From Luteibacter rhizovicinus DSM 16549 (lineage in GTDB: Bacteria > Pseudomonadota > Gammaproteobacteria > Xanthomonadales > Rhodanobacteraceae), in the NCBI RefSeq assembly GCF_001887595.1, contig NZ_CP017480.1, positions 3,996,001-4,060,000 on the forward strand: 64,000 nt of DNA. Direction: 5' to 3'. Under the pieces are notes generated by a model that was not told the origin of the DNA, searched no databases, and saw only the letters and a program-made list of their open reading frames with translations. Shown here piece after piece: positions 36,389 to 45,406 of this stretch. Numbering within the stretch: position 1 is the first letter of the stretch; every line of letters begins with the position of its first letter. A program made the translations under genes and the position numbers.

Positions 36389-38191
36389 CTAGTCGTAGCA
36401 GCCCTTCGCCGTCTGCGCCTGCTCCGCCGGGCATACGATGGCCGCGAAGCCGCCATTCACCGGCACATCAAACGACAAGTTGCCATCGGAAGCAACATTC
36501 TGGGCGCTGTGCACGACATCGCCCCGACCCACGCCGTCGCGAACGATGTCCGCATGCCATGTGCCTCCCTTCAGCCAGGCCAGGGGTACGGTAAGCCGGC
36601 GCGCAGGCCCTGCGGCAATGGCTCCGATGAACCACCGGCTGCCACGACGACGGGCGAAGACGGCGTCCTGGCCGGGTGTCCCGGCGACGAGTCGCGTCTC
36701 GTCCCACACGGTTGGAATCTGGTCGAGGAACGCCAGGGCGACCGGGCGCGACTCGTAGGCCTCCGGGCGATCGGCCAGGTGCGTCCAGCCGGATTCGAAG
36801 ACGATCGGCAAGGCCAGTTCATGCGCGATGCTCGCCTCCTTGCGTCCGGCGTCGAAGGCCACGGGGGTGTAATCCATCGAGCCCACGACGTTCCGCGTGA
36901 ACGGCTGGATCGTATTGCCGACGGCGGGCGGATCGTTCTCCGCACCGCGCACGCCTTCCATCGTCATCAGGTGCGGCCACGTCCGCGCCAGGCCATGCGG
37001 CACGGTCGCGCCGTGGAAGTTCACCATCAACTGCAGGCGGGCGGCATCGGCCAGCGTCGCGTCGTACCACTGAAAACGTGCCTGCGAATCCGACTCCATG
37101 AAGTCGATCTTGACCCCTTTGACGCCCCACCCCTTCACCTTGGTCAACGCCGCGATGCGTTTCGCAGGCGTGTCGAGGTTCGACCAGTGAAACCAGAGCA
37201 GAATGTCGACGTGCTTCGCGTTGGCGTAACGCACCAGGTCGGGAACCCAGGCGTCCTTCCAGCCTTCGTCCACGAGTACGTAGGGGATGCCGTTGCGCGC
37301 CGCGAAGTCCACATAGGCGCGCTGCCGCACGGGATCGGAGGGACTATCGTGCTCGCTGAGCCAGGACCACGCGACCTTGCCCGGGCGCACCCAGGAAACA
37401 TCGGACAGTTTCGATGCGTCGGCGAGGTCATCGACCAGGGTCGATTCCGTCACGGTGGCAAGGTCACCGGTGATGACCGTGCGCCAGGGGGTGACGCCGT
37501 TGCTATCGACGCGCGCATCGGCAAGGGTCAGCTTCCACGTGCTCGTGCCGACGAGATGCGACAGCCGGCTTCCATCGTAGCTACCGTCGGCATTGGCCTC
37601 GGTGACCAGCACGTAGCTCTGGCCGATGCGAAACAAGGAAGGGTAGCCGTACTCACCCGACGCGGCGGTACCGGCCGTCGTCTCTATCCTTTCCTTTTCG
37701 TACTGAGGACCGTAAGGCAGCAGCCACGCCCTGGCATCGGTGGGAATCGCGAAGCTCGTGGCCTCGTTGAGCACGGTGGCCTGTTTCACGCCGGGGAGCT
37801 CATAACGAAACGCCACGCCGTCATTGGCTACCCGAACGACCACGTCGAGCTTCTGGCCGGCGGCGTTGCGCAAGGAGTAACGCGTCTCGGCGAAGTTCGC
37901 CTTCCTTTCGAGGCGCTTGCCGGTCGTCATGCGGTACTGCTCGGTGAACTGCCGCGTCTGCGTCGTGGCCAGCGTCATGCCCTGCGCGAGGTCGGCATCG
38001 GCGGTGGTGAGACCAAGGGTCTCGTCCACCAGCGGCGCGCCCTTCGGATCGGTGATCGAAAGGACGGGCCGGCCGCCGTCGCGAAAGACCAGGGTGGCCA
38101 GCGGCGGGCTGGCAAACGCCGGAACGGCGACCAGGGCCGCCAATGCGGCGGAGAGGCGGCGTAGTCCACGCGAACGGAGCTCTGGCGACAT
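36389..38191 (-). CDS. glycoside hydrolase family 97 (retaining alpha-galactosidase type)
   Basis: This 600-residue exported enzyme (signal LRRLSAALAALVAVPAFA) follows the GH97 layout. The N-terminal beta-sandwich has FRYELPGVKQ and AWLLPYGPQYEKE. The TIM barrel has GKVAWSWLSEHDSPSD, YVLVDEGWKDAW and GVKIDFMESDSQ, and a C-terminal beta domain closes the protein. The Asp in KIDFMESD corresponds to the nucleophile of retaining GH97 alpha-galactosidases, whereas inverting alpha-glucosidases use two glutamates. It acts in the periplasm. Its neighbours are an alpha/beta hydrolase downstream and an XRE-cupin regulator upstream; no TonB receptor is directly linked. Confidence 0.9.
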   Translation of the reverse strand: MSPELRSRGLRRLSAALAALVAVPAFASPPLATLVFRDGGRPVLSITDPKGAPLVDETLGLTTADADLAQGMTLATTQTRQFTEQYRMTTGKRLERKANFAETRYSLRNAAGQKLDVVVRVANDGVAFRYELPGVKQATVLNEATSFAIPTDARAWLLPYGPQYEKERIETTAGTAASGEYGYPSLFRIGQSYVLVTEANADGSYDGSRLSHLVGTSTWKLTLADARVDSNGVTPWRTVITGDLATVTESTLVDDLADASKLSDVSWVRPGKVAWSWLSEHDSPSDPVRQRAYVDFAARNGIPYVLVDEGWKDAWVPDLVRYANAKHVDILLWFHWSNLDTPAKRIAALTKVKGWGVKGVKIDFMESDSQARFQWYDATLADAARLQLMVNFHGATVPHGLARTWPHLMTMEGVRGAENDPPAVGNTIQPFTRNVVGSMDYTPVAFDAGRKEASIAHELALPIVFESGWTHLADRPEAYESRPVALAFLDQIPTVWDETRLVAGTPGQDAVFARRRGSRWFIGAIAAGPARRLTVPLAWLKGGTWHADIVRDGVGRGDVVHSAQNVASDGNLSFDVPVNGGFAAIVCPAEQAQTAKGCYD

Positions 38192-38260
38192 GCGTGCATC
38201 CTTGGGTTAGCGAGTCGTCGAGAATCCCACAGTCCGCATACGAATGTCTGGGTCTGGGTG

Positions 38261-38839
38261 TCAGTCCTTGAATATCGCCGGCGTTCCCACCCAGATCATG
38301 CGGACCTCGGACTTGCCGACGTTACGCATGCTGTAGGGGTGCCGCTGGTCGAAGTGCGCGCTGTCACCAGCGTTCAGAACGAACTTCTTCCGACCGACCG
38401 TCATTTCGAGCGTGCCGCTGAGGATGTACCAGAAGCCCTCGCCTTCCCTATGAATCGTGGGTGCCACGAGGCCGGGCGGAACGATCAACCGGAGCGCTTC
38501 CATTTTGCGCTCGGCATGCCGGCCGCTCAGTCGTTCGTAGACGACCGGCGATTCGAGGTCGATCCGGTCGTGCTCGTTGGATCGGCAGACGATCTGCCCC
38601 GGCGTGGGGACGCCGACGAAGTAGTCGACATCGACGTTCAGTGCCTGGGCGATGGCTTCCAGGGACAACAGCGACGGGGACGCAAGATTCCTCTCGACCT
38701 GGGATAGGAACGGAATGGAAAGTCCCGAGCTATCGGCGAGGCCTTTCAGGGTGAGACCCAGGCCACGTCGTCGGTCGCGAATCGCCGAGCCGATGCTCAG
38801 CCCCGCGGCTTTGTCCGGCGTCGCTCGTCCGCCCGCCAT
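38261..38839 (-). CDS. XRE family regulator with cupin sensor
   Basis: The 192-residue protein joins an N-terminal XRE helix-turn-helix (IRDRRRGLGLTLKGLADSSG, FLSQVERNLASPSLLSLEAIA, residues about 18-75) to a C-terminal cupin (GFWYILSGTLEMTVGRKKFVLNAGDSAHFDQRHPYSMRNVG). Such regulators (PuuR-like) sense small metabolites. It starts 2 bases after the NTF2-fold gene stop, so both form one operon divergent from a TonB receptor. An ATCAAAA-CT-TTTTGAT palindrome in the divergent region is the best operator candidate. Confidence 0.9.
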   Translation of the reverse strand: MAGGRATPDKAAGLSIGSAIRDRRRGLGLTLKGLADSSGLSIPFLSQVERNLASPSLLSLEAIAQALNVDVDYFVGVPTPGQIVCRSNEHDRIDLESPVVYERLSGRHAERKMEALRLIVPPGLVAPTIHREGEGFWYILSGTLEMTVGRKKFVLNAGDSAHFDQRHPYSMRNVGKSEVRMIWVGTPAIFKD

Positions 38840-38841
38840 CG

Positions 38842-39291
38842 TTACGAGCTGTGATCGCTGCTGATCAGCCAGCGCGAACCCACCTTGTGAAACAGCAGCG
38901 TCGTGATACCCGAGATCTCGGCACCCGTGTCCGGCTTGAGGTGGTATCGGCCGACGACGAAGGCGTACTGGGAGCCCAATGGCTTCACGTCGATCAGTTC
39001 CAGGGTGAGCTTGCCAAAAGTCCCGCCCGGCTTCTTGAAGCGCGCGGCGTACATGGCTTCGATGGCGTCGTAGCCCTCGATGACGCCGCTGGAGCTCACG
39101 TAGCGGGTGCCCGGGGCACGCTCATAGCACTCCATGAAAGTCTTCAGATCGCCGGCGGACCAGGCCGCGGCGCTGGCGTCGAGCGTCTGCTTGATAGCCT
39201 GGGCGGTTGGCACAGCCGGTGTTTCAGCCGACACGGTGGCGGTCGCCACCACTGCGCTCAAGGCACAGAGAAGAACGGACGTGGTTTTCAT
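38842..39291 (-). CDS. exported NTF2-fold (SnoaL/DUF4440) protein
   Basis: The start at 39291 follows AAGGGG and opens a signal peptide (MKTTSVLLCALSAVVATATVSA). The 149-residue product is a DUF4440-type NTF2 fold: ASAAAWSAGDLKTFMECY, YVSSSGVIEGYDAIEAMY, and the closing strands GITTLLFHKVGSRWLISSDH. Members can be isomerases, hydratases or binding proteins; the exact role is not visible. It heads a two-gene operon with the XRE-cupin regulator and is divergent from a TonB receptor. Confidence 0.82.
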   Translation of the reverse strand: MKTTSVLLCALSAVVATATVSAETPAVPTAQAIKQTLDASAAAWSAGDLKTFMECYERAPGTRYVSSSGVIEGYDAIEAMYAARFKKPGGTFGKLTLELIDVKPLGSQYAFVVGRYHLKPDTGAEISGITTLLFHKVGSRWLISSDHSS

Positions 39292-39632
39292 GACACCCCT
39301 TGTGCACGAGAGAAGTAGATCCGACCCTTTTGGATGGCTATCTGCGATTGCAACCTGATCGTAACGTAAAAGCTTGACTCCATCAAAACTTTTTGATCTG
39401 ATCGAAATCACGGAGTGTGCACTGCAGCAATCGCAGTTCAGACGGCTATATCGGTGCCAGGGGATCGAAGGCGCTGCCGGTCAGGACGTTCCGGCATCAA
39501 CCGAGCAAGGGCGATCGACGCCCGGGGATAACGCACACGCACTCAAAGAACACGCTCGCATCGACGAGCGTGCGCCGAAGGCTTGCCCTCTTACAGGCAG
39601 CCTTCCATCAAGCCGATTTGCGGGGGAGTTTC
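39292..39632. promoter_or_regulatory. divergent promoter region with XRE operator candidate
   Basis: The 341 bases between the NTF2-XRE operon and the TonB receptor gene hold no gene. At 39382-39397 there is a palindrome with ATCAAAA/TTTTGAT arms around CT, in an A+T-rich stretch suited to a promoter. The rest shows nothing recognisable. Confidence 0.5.
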
Positions 39633-41936
39633 ATGAATCACGATCTTAAGCGCACGCTGCTCTACACGGCCCTGTTGTCCATAGCCCTGTCCTCCACCGT
39701 GGCCAGTGCCCAGGACGCCCCCGCCAGCGAAAAGAAAAAAGCCCAGGCGTCCGATACACCGCAGACGCTTGAAGGCATCACGGTCACGGCCGCCAAGCGC
39801 GAGCAGGACATCCAGAAGGTGCCGATCAGCATGACCGCACTGACCGGCGAGCAGCTCGAGCGGCAAGGCGTGACCAGCCTCAGCGACCTGGCGCGCATCG
39901 CGCCGGCGTTGACCGTCGCGTCGTCGGGTCCCGGCGAAAACAACCTGATCATCCGCGGCATCTCGTCCAGCGCAGGCTCGGCGGCGACCGTGGGCTATTA
40001 CCTCGACGACGTGCCGATCGCCGCCTCGAGCAATGCCGCGCTGCTGTCGACGCGTGGCGTCATCGATCCCTCGGTGTTCGACATCGAGCGCGTCGAAGTC
40101 CTTCGCGGTCCGCAGGGCACGATCTACGGCTCCAGCTCCATGGGTGGCACGGTCAAGTACGTCACCAATCAGCCGGATCTGGACTTTGTCGAGGCACGCA
40201 TCAAGACGGACGTCTCGGGCACCTACCATGGCGGTCCCAATGCCAACGTCAACGGCGTGCTCAATGTCCCGCTGATCAAGGACAAGGTCGCGCTGCGTGT
40301 GTCCGCCTACTACCGCGACGATGACGGCTATATCGACCGCTACCCGATCTCGCCGACCAATTATCTCGAGGCGGATCCGGACGGCAAGAAAAAGGACAAC
40401 GTCAACACCTATAAGACCTACGGCGCGCGCGTCGCGATGCTGATCAAGCCGGACGATACGCTGTCCATCACGCCGAGCTTCATCTACCAGTACTCGAAGC
40501 TGGGATCGCCGTTCACCTACGACAAGATCCCCGCGACGCTCGATAACCCGTACCAGGTGCGCGACGTCAACGAAGCGAACGTGCAGAAGTCGACGATCTC
40601 CAATATCGCGATCCACAAGCAGTTCGATGCGTTCGAGCTGATGTCGTCCACCTCGTACTTCACCCGCGACGTCAATATTCGCGACGACAGCTCCAAGGTG
40701 ATCAACTACTTCTTCAGCTTGCCCACGGTCTACCCGACCACGATGTACGGCAGCTACAAGAACAAGGAATTCACCGAGGAAGTGCGGGCAACCAGCAACT
40801 TCGACGGTCCCGTGCAGGGCATCCTCGGTGCGTTCTACCACGACGTGAATGCACCGCTTCAATCGTCGATCCCCTACCCGGCCGGCTTCAACCAGACGTT
40901 CAACAATCCGTTCCCGGCTTACTCGACGATCTACGCGGGTACACGTAACGCGACGCTCGACGAGTACGCGGTGTTCGGCGAGCTGTCCTGGAACATCACC
41001 GATAAGCTGAAGGCCAGCGCGGGCATCCGTGCGTTCGAGGTCAAGCAGGGCTTCTCGCAGGGCGGCGACGGCCTGCTCAACGGTGGCCCGAGCACGGTAC
41101 ACAGCAACTCGAAGGATTACGGCAGCACGCCGAAGTTCACCCTGCAGTACCAGATCAGCCCGGAGAACATGGTCTACGCCACGGCCTCGCAGGGCTATCG
41201 ACCGGGTGGCCCGAACAATCCGGCACCCGCCGCGTTGTGTGGTACGGAAGTGGCCGGCCTCGGCCTCAGCCAGTCGCAGTTGAACAAGTACAACCCGGAT
41301 ACCTTGTGGAACTACGAGCTGGGCTTCAAGAGCGCGTGGCTGGAAAAGCGCCTGCTCGTCGATGCGTCCGTCTACCACATCGACTGGAACCACGTGCAGC
41401 AGCAGATCGTGCTCGGTTGCGGCTACAACATCACGGCCAACTTCGGTAAGGCCGTCAGCCAGGGTGCGGAACTGGAAATCAAGTTCCTGCCCGTCAACTC
41501 GGTGACCCTGGGTGCAGGCTTCAGCTACAACGACGCGCACCTGAAAAACGACGTTCCCGGCACCGATGCGAAGGACGGCGACCGTCTCGTCAACGTGCCG
41601 CGCTTCACCGGTTCGGTCTCGGCCGAATACCGTCACCGGGTCAATGTGCAGTACGACGGCTTCATGCGCGCCGATGTCAGCTACGTTGGCAATTCAAACT
41701 TCCTGTACGACCGCGACAGCCCGTTCTATCGCCGCGGCGGCTTCGCCACCACCAATATCCGCATGGGCGTGGAAGGTCGCAACGGCTTCGATATCTCGCT
41801 CTACGCGACCAACCTGTTCGACAAGCGTGGCGAGACGGATCTGCCGGTCGCCATCTCGGCGGACTTGCCGACCACGCGCCGTGTGGCGCTGAACCAGCCA
41901 CGGACGGTTGGCGTCACGTTGCAGTATCAGTACTGA
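39633..41936 (+). CDS. TonB-dependent receptor
   Basis: The start at 39633 follows CGGGGGAG and opens a signal peptide (HDLKRTLLYTALLSIALSSTVASA). The protein has 767 residues. The plug has EGITVTAAKREQDIQKVPIS, LIIRGISSSAG and VEVLRGPQGTIYGSSSMGG; the barrel ends in PRTVGVTLQYQY. This plug type is frequent among Caulobacter- and Sphingomonas-like receptors for plant or aromatic compounds. The divergent XRE-cupin regulator probably controls it. The ligand is unknown. It is convergent with the AraC gene. Confidence 0.92.
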   Translation: MNHDLKRTLLYTALLSIALSSTVASAQDAPASEKKKAQASDTPQTLEGITVTAAKREQDIQKVPISMTALTGEQLERQGVTSLSDLARIAPALTVASSGPGENNLIIRGISSSAGSAATVGYYLDDVPIAASSNAALLSTRGVIDPSVFDIERVEVLRGPQGTIYGSSSMGGTVKYVTNQPDLDFVEARIKTDVSGTYHGGPNANVNGVLNVPLIKDKVALRVSAYYRDDDGYIDRYPISPTNYLEADPDGKKKDNVNTYKTYGARVAMLIKPDDTLSITPSFIYQYSKLGSPFTYDKIPATLDNPYQVRDVNEANVQKSTISNIAIHKQFDAFELMSSTSYFTRDVNIRDDSSKVINYFFSLPTVYPTTMYGSYKNKEFTEEVRATSNFDGPVQGILGAFYHDVNAPLQSSIPYPAGFNQTFNNPFPAYSTIYAGTRNATLDEYAVFGELSWNITDKLKASAGIRAFEVKQGFSQGGDGLLNGGPSTVHSNSKDYGSTPKFTLQYQISPENMVYATASQGYRPGGPNNPAPAALCGTEVAGLGLSQSQLNKYNPDTLWNYELGFKSAWLEKRLLVDASVYHIDWNHVQQQIVLGCGYNITANFGKAVSQGAELEIKFLPVNSVTLGAGFSYNDAHLKNDVPGTDAKDGDRLVNVPRFTGSVSAEYRHRVNVQYDGFMRADVSYVGNSNFLYDRDSPFYRRGGFATTNIRMGVEGRNGFDISLYATNLFDKRGETDLPVAISADLPTTRRVALNQPRTVGVTLQYQY

Positions 41937-41978
41937 CTCAGCGGTAGGGCACGGGGCTGGCTTGATGCATTCGCATGG

Positions 41979-42836
41979 TCAAGTCAGTCCCGAATAGCGC
42001 TCCGCCATGTAACGCCCCGGCGAGGTACCCAGGGCCTTGCGGAACATGGTGACAAAGCTGGGTACGCTTTCGTAGCCGAGATCGGCCGTGACCTGTTGGA
42101 TCGATGCGCCCCCAGCGAGCCATTTCACGGCGAGCATGACGCTGAGTTGTTGTCGCCAGCGGCCAAGGCTCATGCCCGTCTCGGATCTCATGAGCCGTTC
42201 CATGGTTCGTGCGCTCATGCCCGCCCTCGTGGCCAGGGCGTCCAGCGTTTCCCGGTGAGCCGGCGTTGCCATCATGCGATCGACGAGACAGCGTAGGCGC
42301 GCATCCGTCGGCATCGGCAAATGCAGGTCTTCCGCTTTTGCAGCCGCCATTTCATCGATGAGCACCGCGACGAGGCGGGTATGGGAACCGCCTTCTTCAT
42401 AGAACAGCGGCAGGCTGGCCGCGCGAATCAGCAACTCGCGCAGCAAGGGCGTCACCGACACCGCGCAGCATTTCGCCGGCAGGTTCGTGCCCGCGCCGCT
42501 GGCGACAAACACACCGTAGCCTTCGAGCGCGCCCGTCATCTTCATCGCATGAACCGCACCGCCAGGGATCCATATGGCGCTGCGCGGCGGGACGATCCAC
42601 AAACCGCCCTCAACCTCGCAACTCAGTGCGCCGCGTTGAACGAGAAGAAGCTGGCTCTTTGCGTGGCGATGCGGCTCGAGTTCGAAGCCGCCAAAGGTCT
42701 CCGATGCAAAGCCGTAGGTGACAACCTGGCGGGGCACGTCATCCGGTTCAACCCAGTCGGACTCGCCTGAAAGCTCGGTCAGTAGCGGCATGATGGTTGC
42801 CTGAATCATTGGCGTAATTGAATAATGATCTGTCAA
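41979..42836 (-). CDS. AraC family transcriptional regulator
   Basis: The 285-residue protein has an N-terminal cupin-type AraC sensor (HRHAKSQLLLVQRGALSCEV, WIVPPRSAIWIPGGAVH) and two C-terminal helix-turn-helix motifs (LDALATRAGMSARTMERLMRSETGMS; IQQVTADLGYESVPSFVTMFRKALGTSPGRYM). The start is uncertain; Met10 (42809) and Met16 (42791) are alternatives with no clearly better ribosome site. It is divergent from the O-methyltransferase gene; a perfect ATGACGTCAT palindrome lies between them at 42846-42855. Confidence 0.9.
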   Translation of the reverse strand: MTDHYSITPMIQATIMPLLTELSGESDWVEPDDVPRQVVTYGFASETFGGFELEPHRHAKSQLLLVQRGALSCEVEGGLWIVPPRSAIWIPGGAVHAMKMTGALEGYGVFVASGAGTNLPAKCCAVSVTPLLRELLIRAASLPLFYEEGGSHTRLVAVLIDEMAAAKAEDLHLPMPTDARLRCLVDRMMATPAHRETLDALATRAGMSARTMERLMRSETGMSLGRWRQQLSVMLAVKWLAGGASIQQVTADLGYESVPSFVTMFRKALGTSPGRYMAERYSGLT

Positions 42837-42927
42837 TACTTCGTAATGACGTCATGGCTGGCGGCCCGTATCGTACCGCATCGCACCTGTAGAGGCCGAC
42901 CGGCATCCAGCGTGCGCAGGAGTCACC

Positions 42928-43626
42928 ATGAGTACAATGACCAGTGCGCGTGTCACCGAAGTACTGACCCGTCTTCACCAGGATGCCGAGGCCGCGGACC
43001 ATCCTTTCATGCAGAAAATGATGGCGGCCCTGGAAGCTTCCGGCGACACGATCGAACAAGCGGCTGCGCAGCTGATCGCCGACGAACGGGCGAACTATCC
43101 CGCCGTCTATAACGACCATGCGGAGCATTTTCTATCGGTCACTCCGGACTACGGCCGCTTTCTCTACGCGATGGCGCGCGCCACCAAGGCAACCCGGATC
43201 GTTGAATTTGGTACGTCGATGGGCATCTCGACCATCTATCTCGCCGCGGCGTTGCGTGACAACGGAGGTGGGCAACTGGTCGGGTCTGAGCTCGAGCCGG
43301 GCAAGGTGGCGCGGGCCCGGGCGCACATCGCATCGGCCGGTCTCGCCGACTTGGTGGACATTCGCCAGGGCGATGCACTCGAAACGCTCAAGGACATCGC
43401 TGGCGACATCGATCTGGTACTGATCGATGGGGCCTGGTCGCTCTACCTGCCGGTGCTCAAGCTGCTTGAACCCCGATTGCGACCCGGCGCCGTGGTCCTC
43501 GCCGAAAACGCCTTCGACGAAGACTATCTGGGCTACATCCGTGACCCTGCGCACGGCTATGTCGCGCAGACTTTGCCGATCGACGCCGGGCGCGGTAACG
43601 AGTTCGCTGTTCGAATCCTGGATTAG
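42928..43626 (+). CDS. class I SAM-dependent O-methyltransferase
   Basis: The start at 42928 follows GCAGGAGTCACC. The 232-residue protein resembles the catechol/caffeoyl-CoA O-methyltransferase group: an N-terminal helical lead (HPFMQKMMAAL), the SAM site VEFGTSMGISTIYLAAAL (about 91-108), GSELEPGKVARAR, QGDALETL and DLVLIDGAWSLYLPVLKLLEPRL. Substrate is unknown. It is divergent from the AraC gene, which may regulate it, and convergent with the large SDR gene. Confidence 0.87.
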   Translation: MSTMTSARVTEVLTRLHQDAEAADHPFMQKMMAALEASGDTIEQAAAQLIADERANYPAVYNDHAEHFLSVTPDYGRFLYAMARATKATRIVEFGTSMGISTIYLAAALRDNGGGQLVGSELEPGKVARARAHIASAGLADLVDIRQGDALETLKDIAGDIDLVLIDGAWSLYLPVLKLLEPRLRPGAVVLAENAFDEDYLGYIRDPAHGYVAQTLPIDAGRGNEFAVRILD

Positions 43627-43646
43627 CAGAGGGCCTTCTGTCCGAC

Positions 43647-45290
43647 TCACCAATCCGTCGGACGATAATCCTTCAGGAACTGCCCCCAGACATGCTCGCC
43701 GGTGTTGATCCCGCTGATGATCGGGTCGACGATCCGCGCGGCACCGTCGACGATATCCAGCGGCGGGTGGAAGCGCTCTTCCAGCACCTTCTTCGCTGCC
43801 AGCTCCGCCGGATCTTCATCGGTCACCCAACCGGTGTCCACACTGTTCATGTGGATGCCGTCGTTGTGGTAATCGGTGGCCGAGGTGCGCGTCATCATGT
43901 TGAGCGCGGCCTTCGCCATGTTGGTGTGCGGATGGCGCGTGGTCTTGAAGTTGCGATAGAACTGACCTTCCATCGCCGATACGTTGACGATGTGCTTGTC
44001 GCGTTCGGGCGTGCGCATCATCAAGGGTTTCAGTCGCGCGTTGATGATGAACGGTGCAATCGCGTTGACCAGCTGCACTTCCAGTAGCTCGACCGACGGC
44101 ACTTCGGCCATCAGCAAACGCCACGAATTGCGCTCGCGCAGGTCGATCTGCTGCAGATCCTGGTCGAGCCTTCCTTCGGGGAACAAGTGGCTTCGCGCGA
44201 TGAGCTCTTCCGGCAGGAGTGGCACCTGGGACAACTCAGCGGCGCGGGTCAGGCCGGGGAGGTCGGCGGCAGCGCTGGTCAGCGCGTTCGTCGGAACGCC
44301 AGCCTCGGGAAGGATGTTCGAGCTACGCAGTCCCTCGTAGTGCCCGACCAGCTTGCGCACGTGCTCGGGCATGTCGTGCAACGCGGCAGTCTCACCCTCC
44401 ATCATGTGCGCATAGAACTCGGGCGGACGACGCACGGTCTGGCAGGCGTTGTTGATGATGAAGTCCAGCCGCGGCCGCGTGGCGACGAGTTCCTGGCAGA
44501 AAGCTTCGACGCTGGGCGTGTGGCGCAGGTCGAGTCCATAGACCTGCAGGCGATGGCCCCACTCACCAAAATCCGGTTCCTCGGCATAGCGCGCCGCCGA
44601 GTCGCGCGGGAAGCGCGTTGTGACGATCAGCTCCGCGCCCGCGCGCAGCAGTTTCAGGCCTGCTTGATAGCCGATCTTCACACGACCGCCAGTCAGCAGC
44701 GCGACGCGCCCGCGCAGGTCGACCAACTCGGTGCGCTTGGCGTAATTGAACGCCGCACAGGTCGGGCACAGCTGGTCGTAGAAGAAATGAATCGCCGAGT
44801 ACTTCTGCTTGCACACATAGCAGTGCTTGGGCTCGATCAATACACGAGGATGCGTGGCGTCGGCATCGGGCGCGACGTCATGGGCCTCGAAGCCTTCCGG
44901 CGCGAACACGTTCGGCGTGGTGAATACCGGCTTCCGACGCAGTGCGCGGATGCCGGTCTGATTGAGCACCGTGTCTTCGACCTGGATCTTCGAGGCATGC
45001 CGCGCTTTCTGCGCAGCTTTCAACCGGATACGGCGCTCGCCCGGATCGGGGTGATAGACCTGCGCCACCGCCTGGTACAGGCGCTGGCGGTCATCCGCCG
45101 GCAGCCTGTCGAGCAGTAGCCGATCGGCGGCTACCGACTCGAGCAGCTGTGCCGCGGCGCGCAAGCGCTCGAGCAGCAAGGCATCGGAATCGACGTCGAC
45201 GCCGTCATTCGGCGCGGTATGAGTGTTCAAGATCTTGTTCCGTAACGAGAAAATCAGTACGTCGCCAGACACGGGAACGCGCTGTCCCAC
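43647..45290 (-). CDS. SDR oxidoreductase with N-terminal helical region and zinc ribbon
   Basis: The 547-residue protein starts at GTG (45290). Residues about 35-150 form a charged helical region. A four-cysteine zinc ribbon follows (CYVCKQKYSAIHFFYDQLCPTC), then a short-chain dehydrogenase Rossmann domain. That domain shows GRVALLTGGRVKIGYQAGLKLLRAGA, DFIINNACQTVRR where NNAG is usual, and SAMEGQFYR in the active-site serine region, then the helix with TNMAKAALNMM in place of YxxxK. Asn/Met at the tyrosine position leaves the catalytic chemistry unsure. It probably binds NAD(P). Homologs of this size exist in bacteria and eukaryotes, but I know no assigned function. Confidence 0.8.
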   Translation of the reverse strand: MGQRVPVSGDVLIFSLRNKILNTHTAPNDGVDVDSDALLLERLRAAAQLLESVAADRLLLDRLPADDRQRLYQAVAQVYHPDPGERRIRLKAAQKARHASKIQVEDTVLNQTGIRALRRKPVFTTPNVFAPEGFEAHDVAPDADATHPRVLIEPKHCYVCKQKYSAIHFFYDQLCPTCAAFNYAKRTELVDLRGRVALLTGGRVKIGYQAGLKLLRAGAELIVTTRFPRDSAARYAEEPDFGEWGHRLQVYGLDLRHTPSVEAFCQELVATRPRLDFIINNACQTVRRPPEFYAHMMEGETAALHDMPEHVRKLVGHYEGLRSSNILPEAGVPTNALTSAAADLPGLTRAAELSQVPLLPEELIARSHLFPEGRLDQDLQQIDLRERNSWRLLMAEVPSVELLEVQLVNAIAPFIINARLKPLMMRTPERDKHIVNVSAMEGQFYRNFKTTRHPHTNMAKAALNMMTRTSATDYHNDGIHMNSVDTGWVTDEDPAELAAKKVLEERFHPPLDIVDGAARIVDPIISGINTGEHVWGQFLKDYRPTDW

Positions 45291-45406
45291 GGACTGAGCC
45301 GCCTATTTTGCCCGTAATGGCGAGGCTTTGCTCAGATAGGTGCCTCGTCATGCCTTGCGGGACCGGGCCGCGGACCGCCCGGCCCCCCATCGCGGTCCAG
45401 CATCGG

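Noticed and set aside
45363..45382. CCGGGC/GCCCGG hairpin between the two SDR genes as terminator
   Set aside because: Short arms and no T-run; in G+C-rich DNA such pairs arise by chance.
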